Positions 42,684-51,372 of a DNA stretch of 64,000 nt are shown piece after piece (the first letter of the stretch is position 1; each line of letters starts with the position of its first letter). The translations under genes and the position numbers were made by a program. Source of the DNA: an uncultured bacterium (lineage in GTDB: Bacteria > Bacillota_I > Bacilli_A > RFN20 > CAG-826); NCBI GenBank assembly GCA_949293255.1, contig CASFCL010000004.1:1-64000 (forward strand), given 5' to 3'. The notes beneath the pieces were generated by a model, which worked only from the letters and a program-made list of their open reading frames with translations, was not told where the DNA came from and did no database searches.

Positions 42684-44597
42684 ATGAAAAAGAAGTTTAA
42701 AATAGCCAAGATTATATTGGCTTTAATTATTGTAATTGTCTTATTGTGTCTTCATTTTACAATCGGTGAAAATGAGCTTGGACCATCCAATATCAACACA
42801 CTCATTATTTTACCTATATCTTTAGTAACCTATTTATTAATCTCTTATAACCTTTATATAAAGATGTTTAAAAAACTCAAAAAAGGGCAAATCTTTGATG
42901 AAGTTTTCTTAACACTTGTTGCAACAATCGCTGCTTTTTGTATTCAAGAATATGTTGAGGCTTTAGCTGTTGTTGTTTTCTTCCAAATTGGAGAAATGTT
43001 TGAAGAATATGCACTCAATAAATCTCGTTCATCAATAAAATCAATCTTATCTCTCAGACCAGATGTCGTAAATGTAATTGAGGGAGACGAAATTATTGCA
43101 AAAGATCCTGATGAAGTTGAAAAAGATACTGTTTTCCTAGTTAAACCAGGTGAAAGAGTACCTTTAGATGGTATTATCATCGAAGGAAATTCAACTTTTG
43201 ATTATTCTTCAATGACTGGTGAATCAATTCCTGTTTCATTAAATGAAAATAGTGAAATTATAAGTGGTGTTATTAACTTAACAAGTCCTATTAAAGTTAA
43301 ATCAACAAAAGAATTTTATAACTCTACTATCGCTAAGATTCTTGATGTTGTTGAAAACGCTACTAACGTGAAAACAAATTCTGAAAAATTTATCACAAAA
43401 TTTTCAAAAATTTACACTCCAATCGTTTGTTTATTAGCTTTATTATTTTCAGTTATCCCACCATTATTTTTAGGAATTGATAATCCAGAAGTTTGGTCAT
43501 CTTGGATTCTTACTGGAGCTTCATTTTTAGTTGTTTCTTGTCCATGTGCTTTAGTTTTATCTGTTCCAATGGCCTATTTTGTCGGAATCGGACAAGCAAG
43601 TAAATATAAAGTTTTAGTAAAAGGATCAAATTTCTTAGAATTAATCAATAAAGCCGATACAATCGTCTTTGATAAAACAGGTACATTAACTAAAGGTAAC
43701 TTTGAAGTTACAAATGTCGATGTAAACGAAGAAAATTGTTCTTATGACAAGTTATCTGAATTAGCAATTTATGCTGAAAGTTATTCAAATCACCCAATAG
43801 CTCAAGCAATTAAAAAAGTTAAAAATATTGAAGTAGATAAAGATAGTTTAAAAGATTATAAAGAAATTTCAGGTAAAGGAATTATAGTAACTTATCAAAA
43901 CAAATCATTAATTGCTGGTAATGATAAACTTTTAGAAGACAACGGAATTGAATTTAATAAATCAAAGAATATTGGAACTATTATCTATATTGCCTTTGAT
44001 AATGAATACTGTGGTTCATTTACCATTAAAGACACTATCAAACCAACTACAAAATCAGCACTTGTTGAACTTAAAAAACAAGGTTTTAAAAACACTTATA
44101 TGTTAAGTGGAGATAACGCTTTAATTGCTGAAGAAGTAGGTAAAGAATGTGGTATAGATCATGTAAAAGCAAACCTTCTTCCACTTGATAAAACCACTAT
44201 TTTGGAGAAAATCCTAGCAGAATCTAAACAAAATGTTGTTTTTGTTGGAGACGGAGTTAATGATTCCCCTTCACTTATTATGGCAGATGTAGGAATTTCA
44301 ATGGGCGGAATTGGTAGCGATGCAGCCATTGAAGCAAGTGATGTAGTCATCATGGATGATGATTTAAATAGAATCGTTTCAACTAAAAAAATTGCAAAGA
44401 GCACTATTTATAAAGTCTATCAAAATATCTTCTTTGCAATTGGAGTAAAAATAGCTATTCTTGCTCTTAATGTATTAGACTCATTCTTCCACTTTGGATT
44501 AGGAAGTTACATTATGTGGTTAGCAATATTTGGTGATGTTGGTGTTACAGTTTTATGTACATTAAATTCTATTAGAATTATGCTTAAAAAATATTAA
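42684..44597 (+). CDS. P1B-type heavy-metal efflux ATPase (Zn/Cd/Pb, ZntA/CadA-like)
   Basis: This 637-residue cation pump contains the transport-site motif VVSCPCALVLSVP (CPC), the phosphorylated Asp in VFDKTGTLTKG, SNHPIAQAI (HP motif), MLSGDNALIA and FVGDGVNDSPSLIMADVGIS. The final helices contain KIAILALNVL and WLAIFGDVGVTVL, with the Lys and Asp that define the P1B-2 zinc/cadmium/lead group. It lacks the usual N-terminal HMA domain, which is supplied by the preceding gene. About 8 membrane helices are visible. It is the last gene of the arsR-HMA-ATPase operon. Confidence 0.95.
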   Translation: MKKKFKIAKIILALIIVIVLLCLHFTIGENELGPSNINTLIILPISLVTYLLISYNLYIKMFKKLKKGQIFDEVFLTLVATIAAFCIQEYVEALAVVVFFQIGEMFEEYALNKSRSSIKSILSLRPDVVNVIEGDEIIAKDPDEVEKDTVFLVKPGERVPLDGIIIEGNSTFDYSSMTGESIPVSLNENSEIISGVINLTSPIKVKSTKEFYNSTIAKILDVVENATNVKTNSEKFITKFSKIYTPIVCLLALLFSVIPPLFLGIDNPEVWSSWILTGASFLVVSCPCALVLSVPMAYFVGIGQASKYKVLVKGSNFLELINKADTIVFDKTGTLTKGNFEVTNVDVNEENCSYDKLSELAIYAESYSNHPIAQAIKKVKNIEVDKDSLKDYKEISGKGIIVTYQNKSLIAGNDKLLEDNGIEFNKSKNIGTIIYIAFDNEYCGSFTIKDTIKPTTKSALVELKKQGFKNTYMLSGDNALIAEEVGKECGIDHVKANLLPLDKTTILEKILAESKQNVVFVGDGVNDSPSLIMADVGISMGGIGSDAAIEASDVVIMDDDLNRIVSTKKIAKSTIYKVYQNIFFAIGVKIAILALNVLDSFFHFGLGSYIMWLAIFGDVGVTVLCTLNSIRIMLKKY

Positions 44598-44613
44598 AAA
44601 ACAATACGTTTTC

Positions 44614-44709
44614 TTAACTAAAATAGAAAATAAAGAAAAATATAACATAAAATATATCCAAACAAACAAAAGCAGCTAATATATACCAAATACCCTTAAT
44701 GTGTTTCAT
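44614..44709 (-). CDS. 31-residue membrane mini-protein, ATGA-coupled to the upstream gene
   Basis: This short ORF starts with an ATG that overlaps the TGA stop of the upstream gene (ATGA, positions 44709-44706). It encodes 31 residues with one hydrophobic helix (IWYILAAFVCLDIFYVIFFF) after a short basic start, ending in TAA. The 4-nt overlap strongly suggests coupled translation. It is not a known family. A weak stem (AAAAC/GTTTT) with T run follows. Confidence 0.55.
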   Translation of the reverse strand: MKHIKGIWYILAAFVCLDIFYVIFFFIFYFS

Positions 44710-45785
44710 TTTTCTAAAGTCCCTGCAAGTAAAGTATAGTCGACTTGTTCTTCTAAAGAAGGCAAGTCGCTATTTAAATTGTAATCAAAAACAAGTCTTG
44801 ATGATGCGTTAGTATCAGCTTTTGCTAAAGCTGCATTAACTACGTAATCTTCATCAATTCTTCCATTAATCATATTTAAAGAAGCATCTAAATTAAGTGA
44901 CATTCCAACATTTTTAAATTCAGGTGCACTAATCATTTTTGCTAAAGCAAAATCTTCTGTAGTTGTCATCATAAATCTAGCATATGATTCTGTTGCTACA
45001 CTATTCATAAGTAAATTTAATGTATAAGTTCCGTCACTATTTCTTAAAAATTCAGATTTATATGTAAATTGTGATTGATCTAAAACAGATGTATATCTTT
45101 TTGACTCTTCTAAAACAATTGATTCATCACTAAATGAATAATTACATGGATATTTTGCATTTAAAGCAAATCTTGTAACAAAAGATTCTTCAGTTCTTTT
45201 ACTTTCTATAGCATTTCCATAATTTATTTGAGAAGCAAAAGTTTCCGTATTAATTGAAACATTATCTTCTCCAATTACATGGTATGTGTCGAACTGATTT
45301 AAATAAGCATCTCCATCAGATTCTACATTATAGTTATAGGTTCGATCTCCGAAATAGACAAATCCAGATTGAGAAGTTGCTTCTTTGAAAACTTTATTTT
45401 CTCTTTTTTGCCATGAAGTTAAGGTATATTGAACATTTATTCCCATAGAATCTGCTCTACAAAGAGAATAAAGTGTGGAATTTTCGTTTACATAAGAAAA
45501 TTTATACCATGCAATGTTAGCAACATCAGCTAAAGTTAAATCTTCTGAGGTAAAATCTATTTCGTTTACGTTTTTTCCTTCAGTAATTTCTAAATACTTA
45601 TCATAAGCTTCACTATTTACAGTAATTTCTTCACCTTGAGTTAAAACAACTGGTTTAAAATAATTTCCAATAAACCATCCACCTACTCCTCCAACTGCTG
45701 AAGCAATTATACAGGTGATAGTCATATAAATGGCAGGTCTATATTTTAAAACTGTATCTAGACACTTTTTAAACGAAATACTCAT
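44706..45785 (-). CDS. Hypothetical membrane-anchored secreted protein
   Basis: This 359-residue protein has one N-terminal helix (about 19-43, IYMTITCIIASAVGGVGGWF) followed by a long extracellular region. It is rich in Ser, Thr, Asn and Tyr and mostly predicted beta. No catalytic motif or lipobox is seen. The start at 45785 (MSISFKK) is preferred because a basic segment precedes the helix, but an upstream ATG at 45803 is possible. It ends in TGA, which overlaps the mini-protein start by ATGA. It could be an envelope component; its function is unknown. Confidence 0.72.
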   Translation of the reverse strand: MSISFKKCLDTVLKYRPAIYMTITCIIASAVGGVGGWFIGNYFKPVVLTQGEEITVNSEAYDKYLEITEGKNVNEIDFTSEDLTLADVANIAWYKFSYVNENSTLYSLCRADSMGINVQYTLTSWQKRENKVFKEATSQSGFVYFGDRTYNYNVESDGDAYLNQFDTYHVIGEDNVSINTETFASQINYGNAIESKRTEESFVTRFALNAKYPCNYSFSDESIVLEESKRYTSVLDQSQFTYKSEFLRNSDGTYTLNLLMNSVATESYARFMMTTTEDFALAKMISAPEFKNVGMSLNLDASLNMINGRIDEDYVVNAALAKADTNASSRLVFDYNLNSDLPSLEEQVDYTLLAGTLEK

Positions 45786-45850
45786 GGTAAATATATTAAA
45801 CATTTAAGGCTTAAAAGTCAAATAATGAACAAAACGCCTTAACTTGTTGA

Positions 45851-46090
45851 TTAATTATTACCTCCTAAACCAAAAAATAGCTCGGTTAACTTAATTTCGA
45901 GGCCTTCAGCAAGTTTTTCAATGCCTTTTAAAGTTGGATTTCTTGTTCCTCTTTCAATATCACTTATGTAATTTTTATTGAGATTGCATCTAAAAGCTAA
46001 TTCTTCCTGGGAAATTCTCTTTTTTTCTCTTAAATATCTAATTCTTTTTCCAAATTCAACTTGAATTGAAATTTCATCGTTTTTAATCAC
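45851..46090 (-). CDS. Small Cro/CI-type HTH regulator
   Basis: This 79-residue XRE-family DNA-binding protein consists of one helix-turn-helix domain: FGKRIRYLREKKRISQEELA followed by FRCNLNKNYISDIERGTRNP and an effector-free C terminus. It overlaps the end of whiA by 8 bp on the same strand, so it is translated with whiA. Stand-alone domains of this type often control restriction-modification or cell-cycle genes. The target is unknown. Confidence 0.85.
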   Translation of the reverse strand: MIKNDEISIQVEFGKRIRYLREKKRISQEELAFRCNLNKNYISDIERGTRNPTLKGIEKLAEGLEIKLTELFFGLGGNN

Positions 46091-47045
46091 GTCTATAATC
46101 CTCTGCCATTTGTTTAATTTTTCTTATAAGATGACTTATATTTGATTTTGATACATTTTTTTCTAATTTTTCAGTTAATAAACTAGCTAAATCATCATAA
46201 CTAGCTTCAGGATTTTCTTTTTTAAGAATACAAAGTTCTCTTACCTTTTCATTACTTATAACTTGAAGTCCGCCAAGGGCATTTTCAATGGTTTGAATAT
46301 CTTCTAAAATTTCTTTAGATTTATTAATTGACTTATTGTAATTATAAACATCACAATTTAATAATCTATTTGCACTATTCGAAAAATCACGATCAACTCT
46401 AATATTTTCAAATTCAATACAACAATCATTAGCATTAATATAGGCCAAAAACATTGAAATTAAATCACTTCTTTTTAAATATAAGACTGTACGATTTCTT
46501 CTATTTATAGGTTTAAAATCAAATCTTGCACTTTTGATTTTATTCATCATTTTTAAAATTGCTTTTGCATGACCTTCATCTCTAACAGAAAATTCTAAAT
46601 GATAATTTGAGGTTTCAGGAGAGTTGCAACTACCTGTTCCTAAGAACAATCCGGTCATGAAAGATCTAATTTTTTCTTCAGAATTCTGGATTTCTGCAGG
46701 GATTTTGGTAGAAAGAATGTCAAATTGCAATTCATTTAAGAACTCTTCTCCACCCTCAATTATATTTAATTTGAACTCTGTAGCTTTATATAATTTCATT
46801 TGTTTAACAAAAGAAAAAGAAGTTTCAACATAAGGAAAATATTCTTTAATTAATTTATAAATAAATTTTATAACATTGGCAATTTCAGTTTTAAACGAAA
46901 CATTATTGTTACCACCAATACTTATCGTTCCGTTGGTAGATAAAAAAGCGTATAACAAAGAAATGGTTTCTTCTTTTGAAAAAGTATCTGTCAAACCACA
47001 TAATTCTTCCTTAACTTTTCTTGTAAACGATTCTTTATCTTTCAT
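46083..47045 (-). CDS. whiA: DNA-binding protein WhiA
   Basis: This 320-residue WhiA protein has an N-terminal LAGLIDADG-like domain (about 1-190; SFTRKVKEELCGL opening, FMTGLFLGTGSCNSPETSNY, LEFSVRDEGHAKAILKMM) and a C-terminal HTH (ENALGGLQVISNEKVRELCI and LASLLTEKLEKNVSKSNISH). WhiA is a conserved Gram-positive regulator of division and chromosome segregation. In Bacilli it normally follows rapZ and yvcK, which are absent here. Instead it is paired with a small HTH regulator. Its presence is a good phylum marker. Confidence 0.95.
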   Translation of the reverse strand: MKDKESFTRKVKEELCGLTDTFSKEETISLLYAFLSTNGTISIGGNNNVSFKTEIANVIKFIYKLIKEYFPYVETSFSFVKQMKLYKATEFKLNIIEGGEEFLNELQFDILSTKIPAEIQNSEEKIRSFMTGLFLGTGSCNSPETSNYHLEFSVRDEGHAKAILKMMNKIKSARFDFKPINRRNRTVLYLKRSDLISMFLAYINANDCCIEFENIRVDRDFSNSANRLLNCDVYNYNKSINKSKEILEDIQTIENALGGLQVISNEKVRELCILKKENPEASYDDLASLLTEKLEKNVSKSNISHLIRKIKQMAEDYRRD

Positions 47046-47140
47046 GGGTTTTAATGATAATATTTTAACCCAAAAATTCCAAGTATTTTAGTATCTTTGA
47101 TAATTTAAAAAAGGTTTAATTAAAGTAAAATATAAAAGTT

Positions 47141-48363
47141 ATGAAAAAATTAGTGAAAAAGAGAAACATATTACTTATTTTAGTATTAATTTTTGCAATT
47201 ACTTTCCTTGTATTAGCAATTTGTTTCCCTTTTGTTGATATAGATGAAAAATCATTATACATTTTTCATATTTTTAATCCATCTAACGTTCCTTTTTTAG
47301 GTGATATCGATAATTTTTACGCTTTTCCGCTTCTAGCATTAACTTTTGTTTCATTAATTTCGATATTTTATTTAATTTTCAAAAACGATAATCGATTAAG
47401 AGTCTATGTAACTGCTACTATGGTTACTGTCGTTATCTCTTTTATTTTTTCGATTTCAAATTATTTTAAAGTCATTTATCCTGAAGGATTTTTAAAATCA
47501 GGTGATGTTAGTATTTTACTTTCTGGATTTTATAGTTTTGTATCTTTTTTGATCTTCTATTTTGTTTTAATTATTTACAATACCTATTTGATTAGAAAAC
47601 ACTACTTTGAATACGTAGAAGAAACAAGAGAAACTAACCAAGTAATCGTTAGACAATATCGATTAAATTTAGTTTTATTTATTCTTCTTTTAGTTACTGC
47701 ATTCGTATTAATTTCATTTTTATTCGTTCCTTTTATAAGAAATTATCAAAATTACATGCCCGAAAGTGGTTTTGAACATATTTTAGATAAAATAACCAGT
47801 GTCGATTTCTTTATTTTATGTTGTTTCAATAGAAACTATAACTATTCATTTAACAGTTTCTTACTTATTTTCTTTAATGTTGTTTCTTAAATCGTCTTAA
47901 TTTATTCAAAATCTAGAAGATATTTGATTTGGATTATCATTTTAACCGCTTTAAATATTGGTTTATATATCGAAGCTATAGTAACTGGAATTATTAATAT
48001 GTCATTAATCGATACTACTAATTCTGTCGCTCTTGAAGTCGATGAAGTTGCAATTGCGTTATTAGTTATAAATTTTGCTGTTCAATTAACAATAATTGTC
48101 ATATCTTCATATTTATTTATTAAAACTCATAAGGATGGATTACCAGATGCTACACATACTAACTAATTTGAATCCATACCCATGGCCAGTTACTGAACAA
48201 GTTAAACCTTGGTCGATTGAAATCATCATCATGTTTGTGATTTTTTTGGTATCTGTTTTTCCTTTATCTTATTATTTTGGCAAAAAATCACAAACAAGCA
48301 GAAAAACAATATATTATTGACTATAAAAAGAAGAAATCTACTTCAAAGAATTCAGATATTTAA
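47141..48363 (+). pseudogene. Multi-pass membrane protein gene broken by several frameshifts
   Basis: An ORF from 47141 runs 249 codons with about five membrane helices and stops at 47890. A sensible helix (LFYVVSIETITIHLTVSYLF) appears only in the +1 frame at about 47815-47905. The original frame resumes with RRYLIWIIILTALNIGLYIE and ends at 48166. A third frame then gives PWPVTEQVKPWSIEIIIMF and PLSYYF, and another gives a hydrophilic C terminus ending at 48363. About four indels are needed to make one protein of roughly 400 residues. No family is recognised. The end overlaps trxB by 26 bp. Decay or an accumulation of assembly errors in homopolymers are both possible. Confidence 0.6.
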
Positions 48364-49261
48364 TAGTACTTGTTGCAGCAATTGCTCCATCATTACAAGC
48401 TGTAACAACTTGATTTAAGTTTTTATCGATAATATCTCCTGCTGCAAAAATTCCTGGATTATCACCTTTACTTAAACATTTTTCATCAACAACAATTCGA
48501 TCTCTATTTTTAACTAAAGATAACTTGTTTAAAAAATATGTAGGTGGAACTTCACCAATAAGAGGGAAACATCCGTCTACATCGATGGTTTTTCTTTCTT
48601 TTGTTTCAATATTTTCAATTTCTACAGATGTTAAATAATCTTCTCCATTAAATTTTGTAATTTTATAAGGGGAAATAAATTCAACATTTTCCAATGATTT
48701 TAATTTAGATAAATTGTTTTCTAAATCATCTTGATCTTTATCTGAAACTAAATAAACTTTTCCAACAACTTGTGATAAATATAAAGATTCTAAATATCCT
48801 TTTCTTTCATTTGCAAAAACTAAAACGTTTTTGCCTCTAAAGAAAAATGCATCGCAAACTGCGCAATAAGAAATTCCTTTCCCTACTAATATATCTTCGT
48901 TTGAGATTCCGATTTTTTTAGTTTCAGTACCCGTTGCAACAATTATTGCTTTGACTAAATATTGCTCATTTTTTGTAAAAACCTTGTAAAACCCATCTTT
49001 TTCTTTTGAAATATCAATTACTTCATCAATTTTAACTTTAATATTAAAGCTTTCTAATTGCTTTTTCATTGTATCAGCTAAAGTGAATCCATCCGTGCTA
49101 GGAACACCAGGATAATTATCAATTCTTGTGGTGATATTTAATTTTCCACCAATCATATTTTTTTCTACAATTTCAAAAGAATATTTACTTCTAGCTAAAT
49201 ATAAAGCTGCACTCATTCCTGCAGGACCAGCTCCAATAATTAAGACGTCTTTATTTATCAT
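48338..49261 (-). CDS. trxB: Thioredoxin-reductase-like flavoprotein lacking NADPH motifs
   Basis: This 307-residue protein has the FAD-binding GAGPAGMSAA (about 10-19), the redox-active disulfide CAVC (133-136) and the second FAD motif GIFAAGDIIDKNLNQVVTA. However, the NADPH domain is altered. Where GxGxxA and HRRxxxR should be (about 147-180), the sequence reads VFANERKGYLESLY and LVSDKDQDDLE. In Clostridium, ferredoxin-dependent flavin thioredoxin reductases lack the same two motifs. PFOR and an [FeFe] hydrogenase in the same window make ferredoxin a plausible donor. It lies in the order lgt-HAD-trxB and overlaps the HAD gene by 11 bp. trxB is used in the broad sense. Confidence 0.88.
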   Translation of the reverse strand: MINKDVLIIGAGPAGMSAALYLARSKYSFEIVEKNMIGGKLNITTRIDNYPGVPSTDGFTLADTMKKQLESFNIKVKIDEVIDISKEKDGFYKVFTKNEQYLVKAIIVATGTETKKIGISNEDILVGKGISYCAVCDAFFFRGKNVLVFANERKGYLESLYLSQVVGKVYLVSDKDQDDLENNLSKLKSLENVEFISPYKITKFNGEDYLTSVEIENIETKERKTIDVDGCFPLIGEVPPTYFLNKLSLVKNRDRIVVDEKCLSKGDNPGIFAAGDIIDKNLNQVVTACNDGAIAATSTIKYLNSLK

Positions 49262-49895
49262 AATCTTTAATCTCCTTATAAAGTTCTAAATAACTTTTAC
49301 AATATTTTAAAGGATTTACATCATTTTCATGAAGTCTTATGCACATTGACATTAAAATTGAAGGAATATTTGCATTTTTTGCTGCGTAGTAATCATAATC
49401 ACTATCACCAACACTTATTGCTTCTTCTGGTTTAATATTAAAATGACTTAAAACCAAATTCATTCCTTCTGGATCAGGTTTAGTAGATTTTACGCTATCA
49501 CAAGTTACGATAAATTCAAAAAGATTAAAAATTTCAAATCTTTCTAAGCTCTTTTTTGTCATTTCGAAGTTTTTTGAGGTAACAATCGCTAATTTATATC
49601 CATCATTATAAAGTTTAGTTAAAACTTCTTTGCAATCATCAAAAAGTTTTAAATCTTTATAATACTTTTTTGTTCTTGTTCGATATTCATTCAATATAAA
49701 ATCTCTATCCATTTCTGGAAATAAATCTTTAATTGAATAATCTACAGGAGGTCCTGAATAAGTTCTTAATCTATCAACAGAAACTTTAAAATCTTTTGGT
49801 TTATAAAGAGAAATTAACTCTTTCCACGAATTGATAATAATATCATCACTATCAATTATTGTCCCATCCATGTCAAAAATTAAAACTTTAATCAT
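49251..49895 (-). CDS. HAD-superfamily hydrolase, PpaX/phosphoglycolate phosphatase-like
   Basis: This 214-residue HAD phosphatase contains FDMDGTIIDSDDII (nucleophile and acid/base Asp), the cap domain, IVTSKNFEMTKKSLERF (motif II Thr/Ser-Lys), KPDPEGMNLVLSHF (motif III Lys) and GDSDYDYYAAKNA (motif IV Asp pair). In Firmicutes ppaX follows lgt and hydrolyses pyrophosphate or phosphoglycolate-like substrates. The same place here supports that assignment, but the substrate remains unproven. It overlaps lgt by 8 bp and trxB by 11 bp. Confidence 0.88.
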   Translation of the reverse strand: MIKVLIFDMDGTIIDSDDIIINSWKELISLYKPKDFKVSVDRLRTYSGPPVDYSIKDLFPEMDRDFILNEYRTRTKKYYKDLKLFDDCKEVLTKLYNDGYKLAIVTSKNFEMTKKSLERFEIFNLFEFIVTCDSVKSTKPDPEGMNLVLSHFNIKPEEAISVGDSDYDYYAAKNANIPSILMSMCIRLHENDVNPLKYCKSYLELYKEIKDYDK

Positions 49896-51360
49896 TTGTT
49901 GGTGTCTCTTCTTCCTCTTTTTTGTTTTCTAATTCAGCAATTTTTGCATTATAGGTATCCCATTGAAGTTTTAAGATGCCTTTTTCTTTTAAAACTTTTA
50001 ATACAATAAATACTAAAACAACAAATAAACCAATACCAATCATGTAATATGCACTAACAATTGACCAATTTCCATCATCGCCCATGTTATATGAACTATA
50101 TCTCATAGGTTCCAAGATGGCTCTTGTTGCTCCATACCATGCAATATACCATCCAGCTAAACTGCCGTTAGCATGATAATCGTGCTTAAGAAGTTTGTTT
50201 AATCCAAACATATGGCGAATTCCATATTCAATAATGAAGTATCCGCTTAAATTAACAATTGCTTCAACAAGGAAAAGAGGAACATAAATTTGTCCAGTTC
50301 CGACTAAACTTCTGGCAGTTGAAGAAAATTGCATATTTGTTTTTATAAAAGTTGGAAGCCATTCCCAAGCAGCAATATCGACTGCGTTTCCATGAACTTC
50401 GTTATTGAAGAAGTTTCCAGTTCTTCCAATTGCTTGAGCAACTAAAATTGTTGGAACAATAAAATCTGCAATTAAGAAATAATCTAATTTTTTATATCTT
50501 TCATTGATAAATTTTTCAACAATCATGAAACTAACACCAGCAATAATACCAAAAATTGCTCCGCCCATGATCGCAAGTCCACCATCCCAGATATAAAGTG
50601 CTCTAATTGGATCATCAGCAAATCGATACCAATCACCAATTACATACCAAGCTCTTGCTCCAATAATTCCTGCTGGGAAAGCAATAAAGAAACATGATGT
50701 GATTAATCCATGGTCTCCATATTTTTTCCAAATTTGATAGTCGCAAATATATAAAACTAAGCAAGCACCAAATAAAATAAATATTGCATAAAAAGCAATT
50801 GAGAAGGACCAACCCTCATCTGCTCCACTTGCTCTACCATTACTATGAACAAGTTCAATTCCATTTGATGAAATTAAAATTTGATTTGCTAAAGGATATT
50901 GAAGATAAGGTGCAATACCTTCTTCAAATAGTAAGAAAAATAAAATAGTTAAAGGAATTAATCCCCACATTGTCCATTTTACATATTTTCTATATTTATC
51001 TAATAAACCTTTATTTATGTATAAAACATACATAATGGAAGTTAATAATGACATTAAAAATAAACCAAAAACTATGATACCTATATATGTCATAACCCCA
51101 CTAATTGGTTCAAAAACTATGCTATTCTCAGCTAAATATTCAATTGTTGCATTATCATTAAGATAACCTGCCGCTAAAAAAGTTAATCCTAAGACCACTC
51201 CAATAGAGCTTCCTAAAATGATAATTCCATTTTTAATTAACTCTTTTAATTCAATGGTTTCTTGTTTTTTGATTACTTGGCGTAAAAAATAAACATAAGA
51301 GACTGCTCCACCAAGAATAAAGATCCATCCAAATATCGCTAATATTAATCCAGGGTTCAT
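49888..51360 (-). CDS. lgt: Prolipoprotein diacylglyceryl transferase with N-terminal membrane extension
   Basis: This 490-residue membrane enzyme transfers diacylglyceryl to the lipobox cysteine of prolipoproteins, the first step of lipoprotein maturation. The Lgt core (about 165-455) contains IIGARAWYVI, IWDGGLAIMGGAIFGI, AIGRTGNFFNNEVHG (the Lgt signature) and GATRAILEPMRYS. The core is usually about 280 residues. The first 165 residues add about four membrane helices of unknown function. The His of the HGG segment in other Lgt proteins is Met here (IMGG). It overlaps the HAD gene by 8 bp and lies 12 bp after uvrA. AAGGAGG precedes the ATG. Confidence 0.93.
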   Translation of the reverse strand: MNPGLILAIFGWIFILGGAVSYVYFLRQVIKKQETIELKELIKNGIIILGSSIGVVLGLTFLAAGYLNDNATIEYLAENSIVFEPISGVMTYIGIIVFGLFLMSLLTSIMYVLYINKGLLDKYRKYVKWTMWGLIPLTILFFLLFEEGIAPYLQYPLANQILISSNGIELVHSNGRASGADEGWSFSIAFYAIFILFGACLVLYICDYQIWKKYGDHGLITSCFFIAFPAGIIGARAWYVIGDWYRFADDPIRALYIWDGGLAIMGGAIFGIIAGVSFMIVEKFINERYKKLDYFLIADFIVPTILVAQAIGRTGNFFNNEVHGNAVDIAAWEWLPTFIKTNMQFSSTARSLVGTGQIYVPLFLVEAIVNLSGYFIIEYGIRHMFGLNKLLKHDYHANGSLAGWYIAWYGATRAILEPMRYSSYNMGDDGNWSIVSAYYMIGIGLFVVLVFIVLKVLKEKGILKLQWDTYNAKIAELENKKEEEETPTND

Positions 51361-51372
51361 AACTTTGCCTCC

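Noticed and set aside
44706-44708. Possible TGA-to-tryptophan recoding, as in Mollicutes
   Set aside because: Tryptophan is encoded by TGG in all recognisable genes, conserved genes are full length in the standard bacterial code, and TGA ends the gene at 44706.
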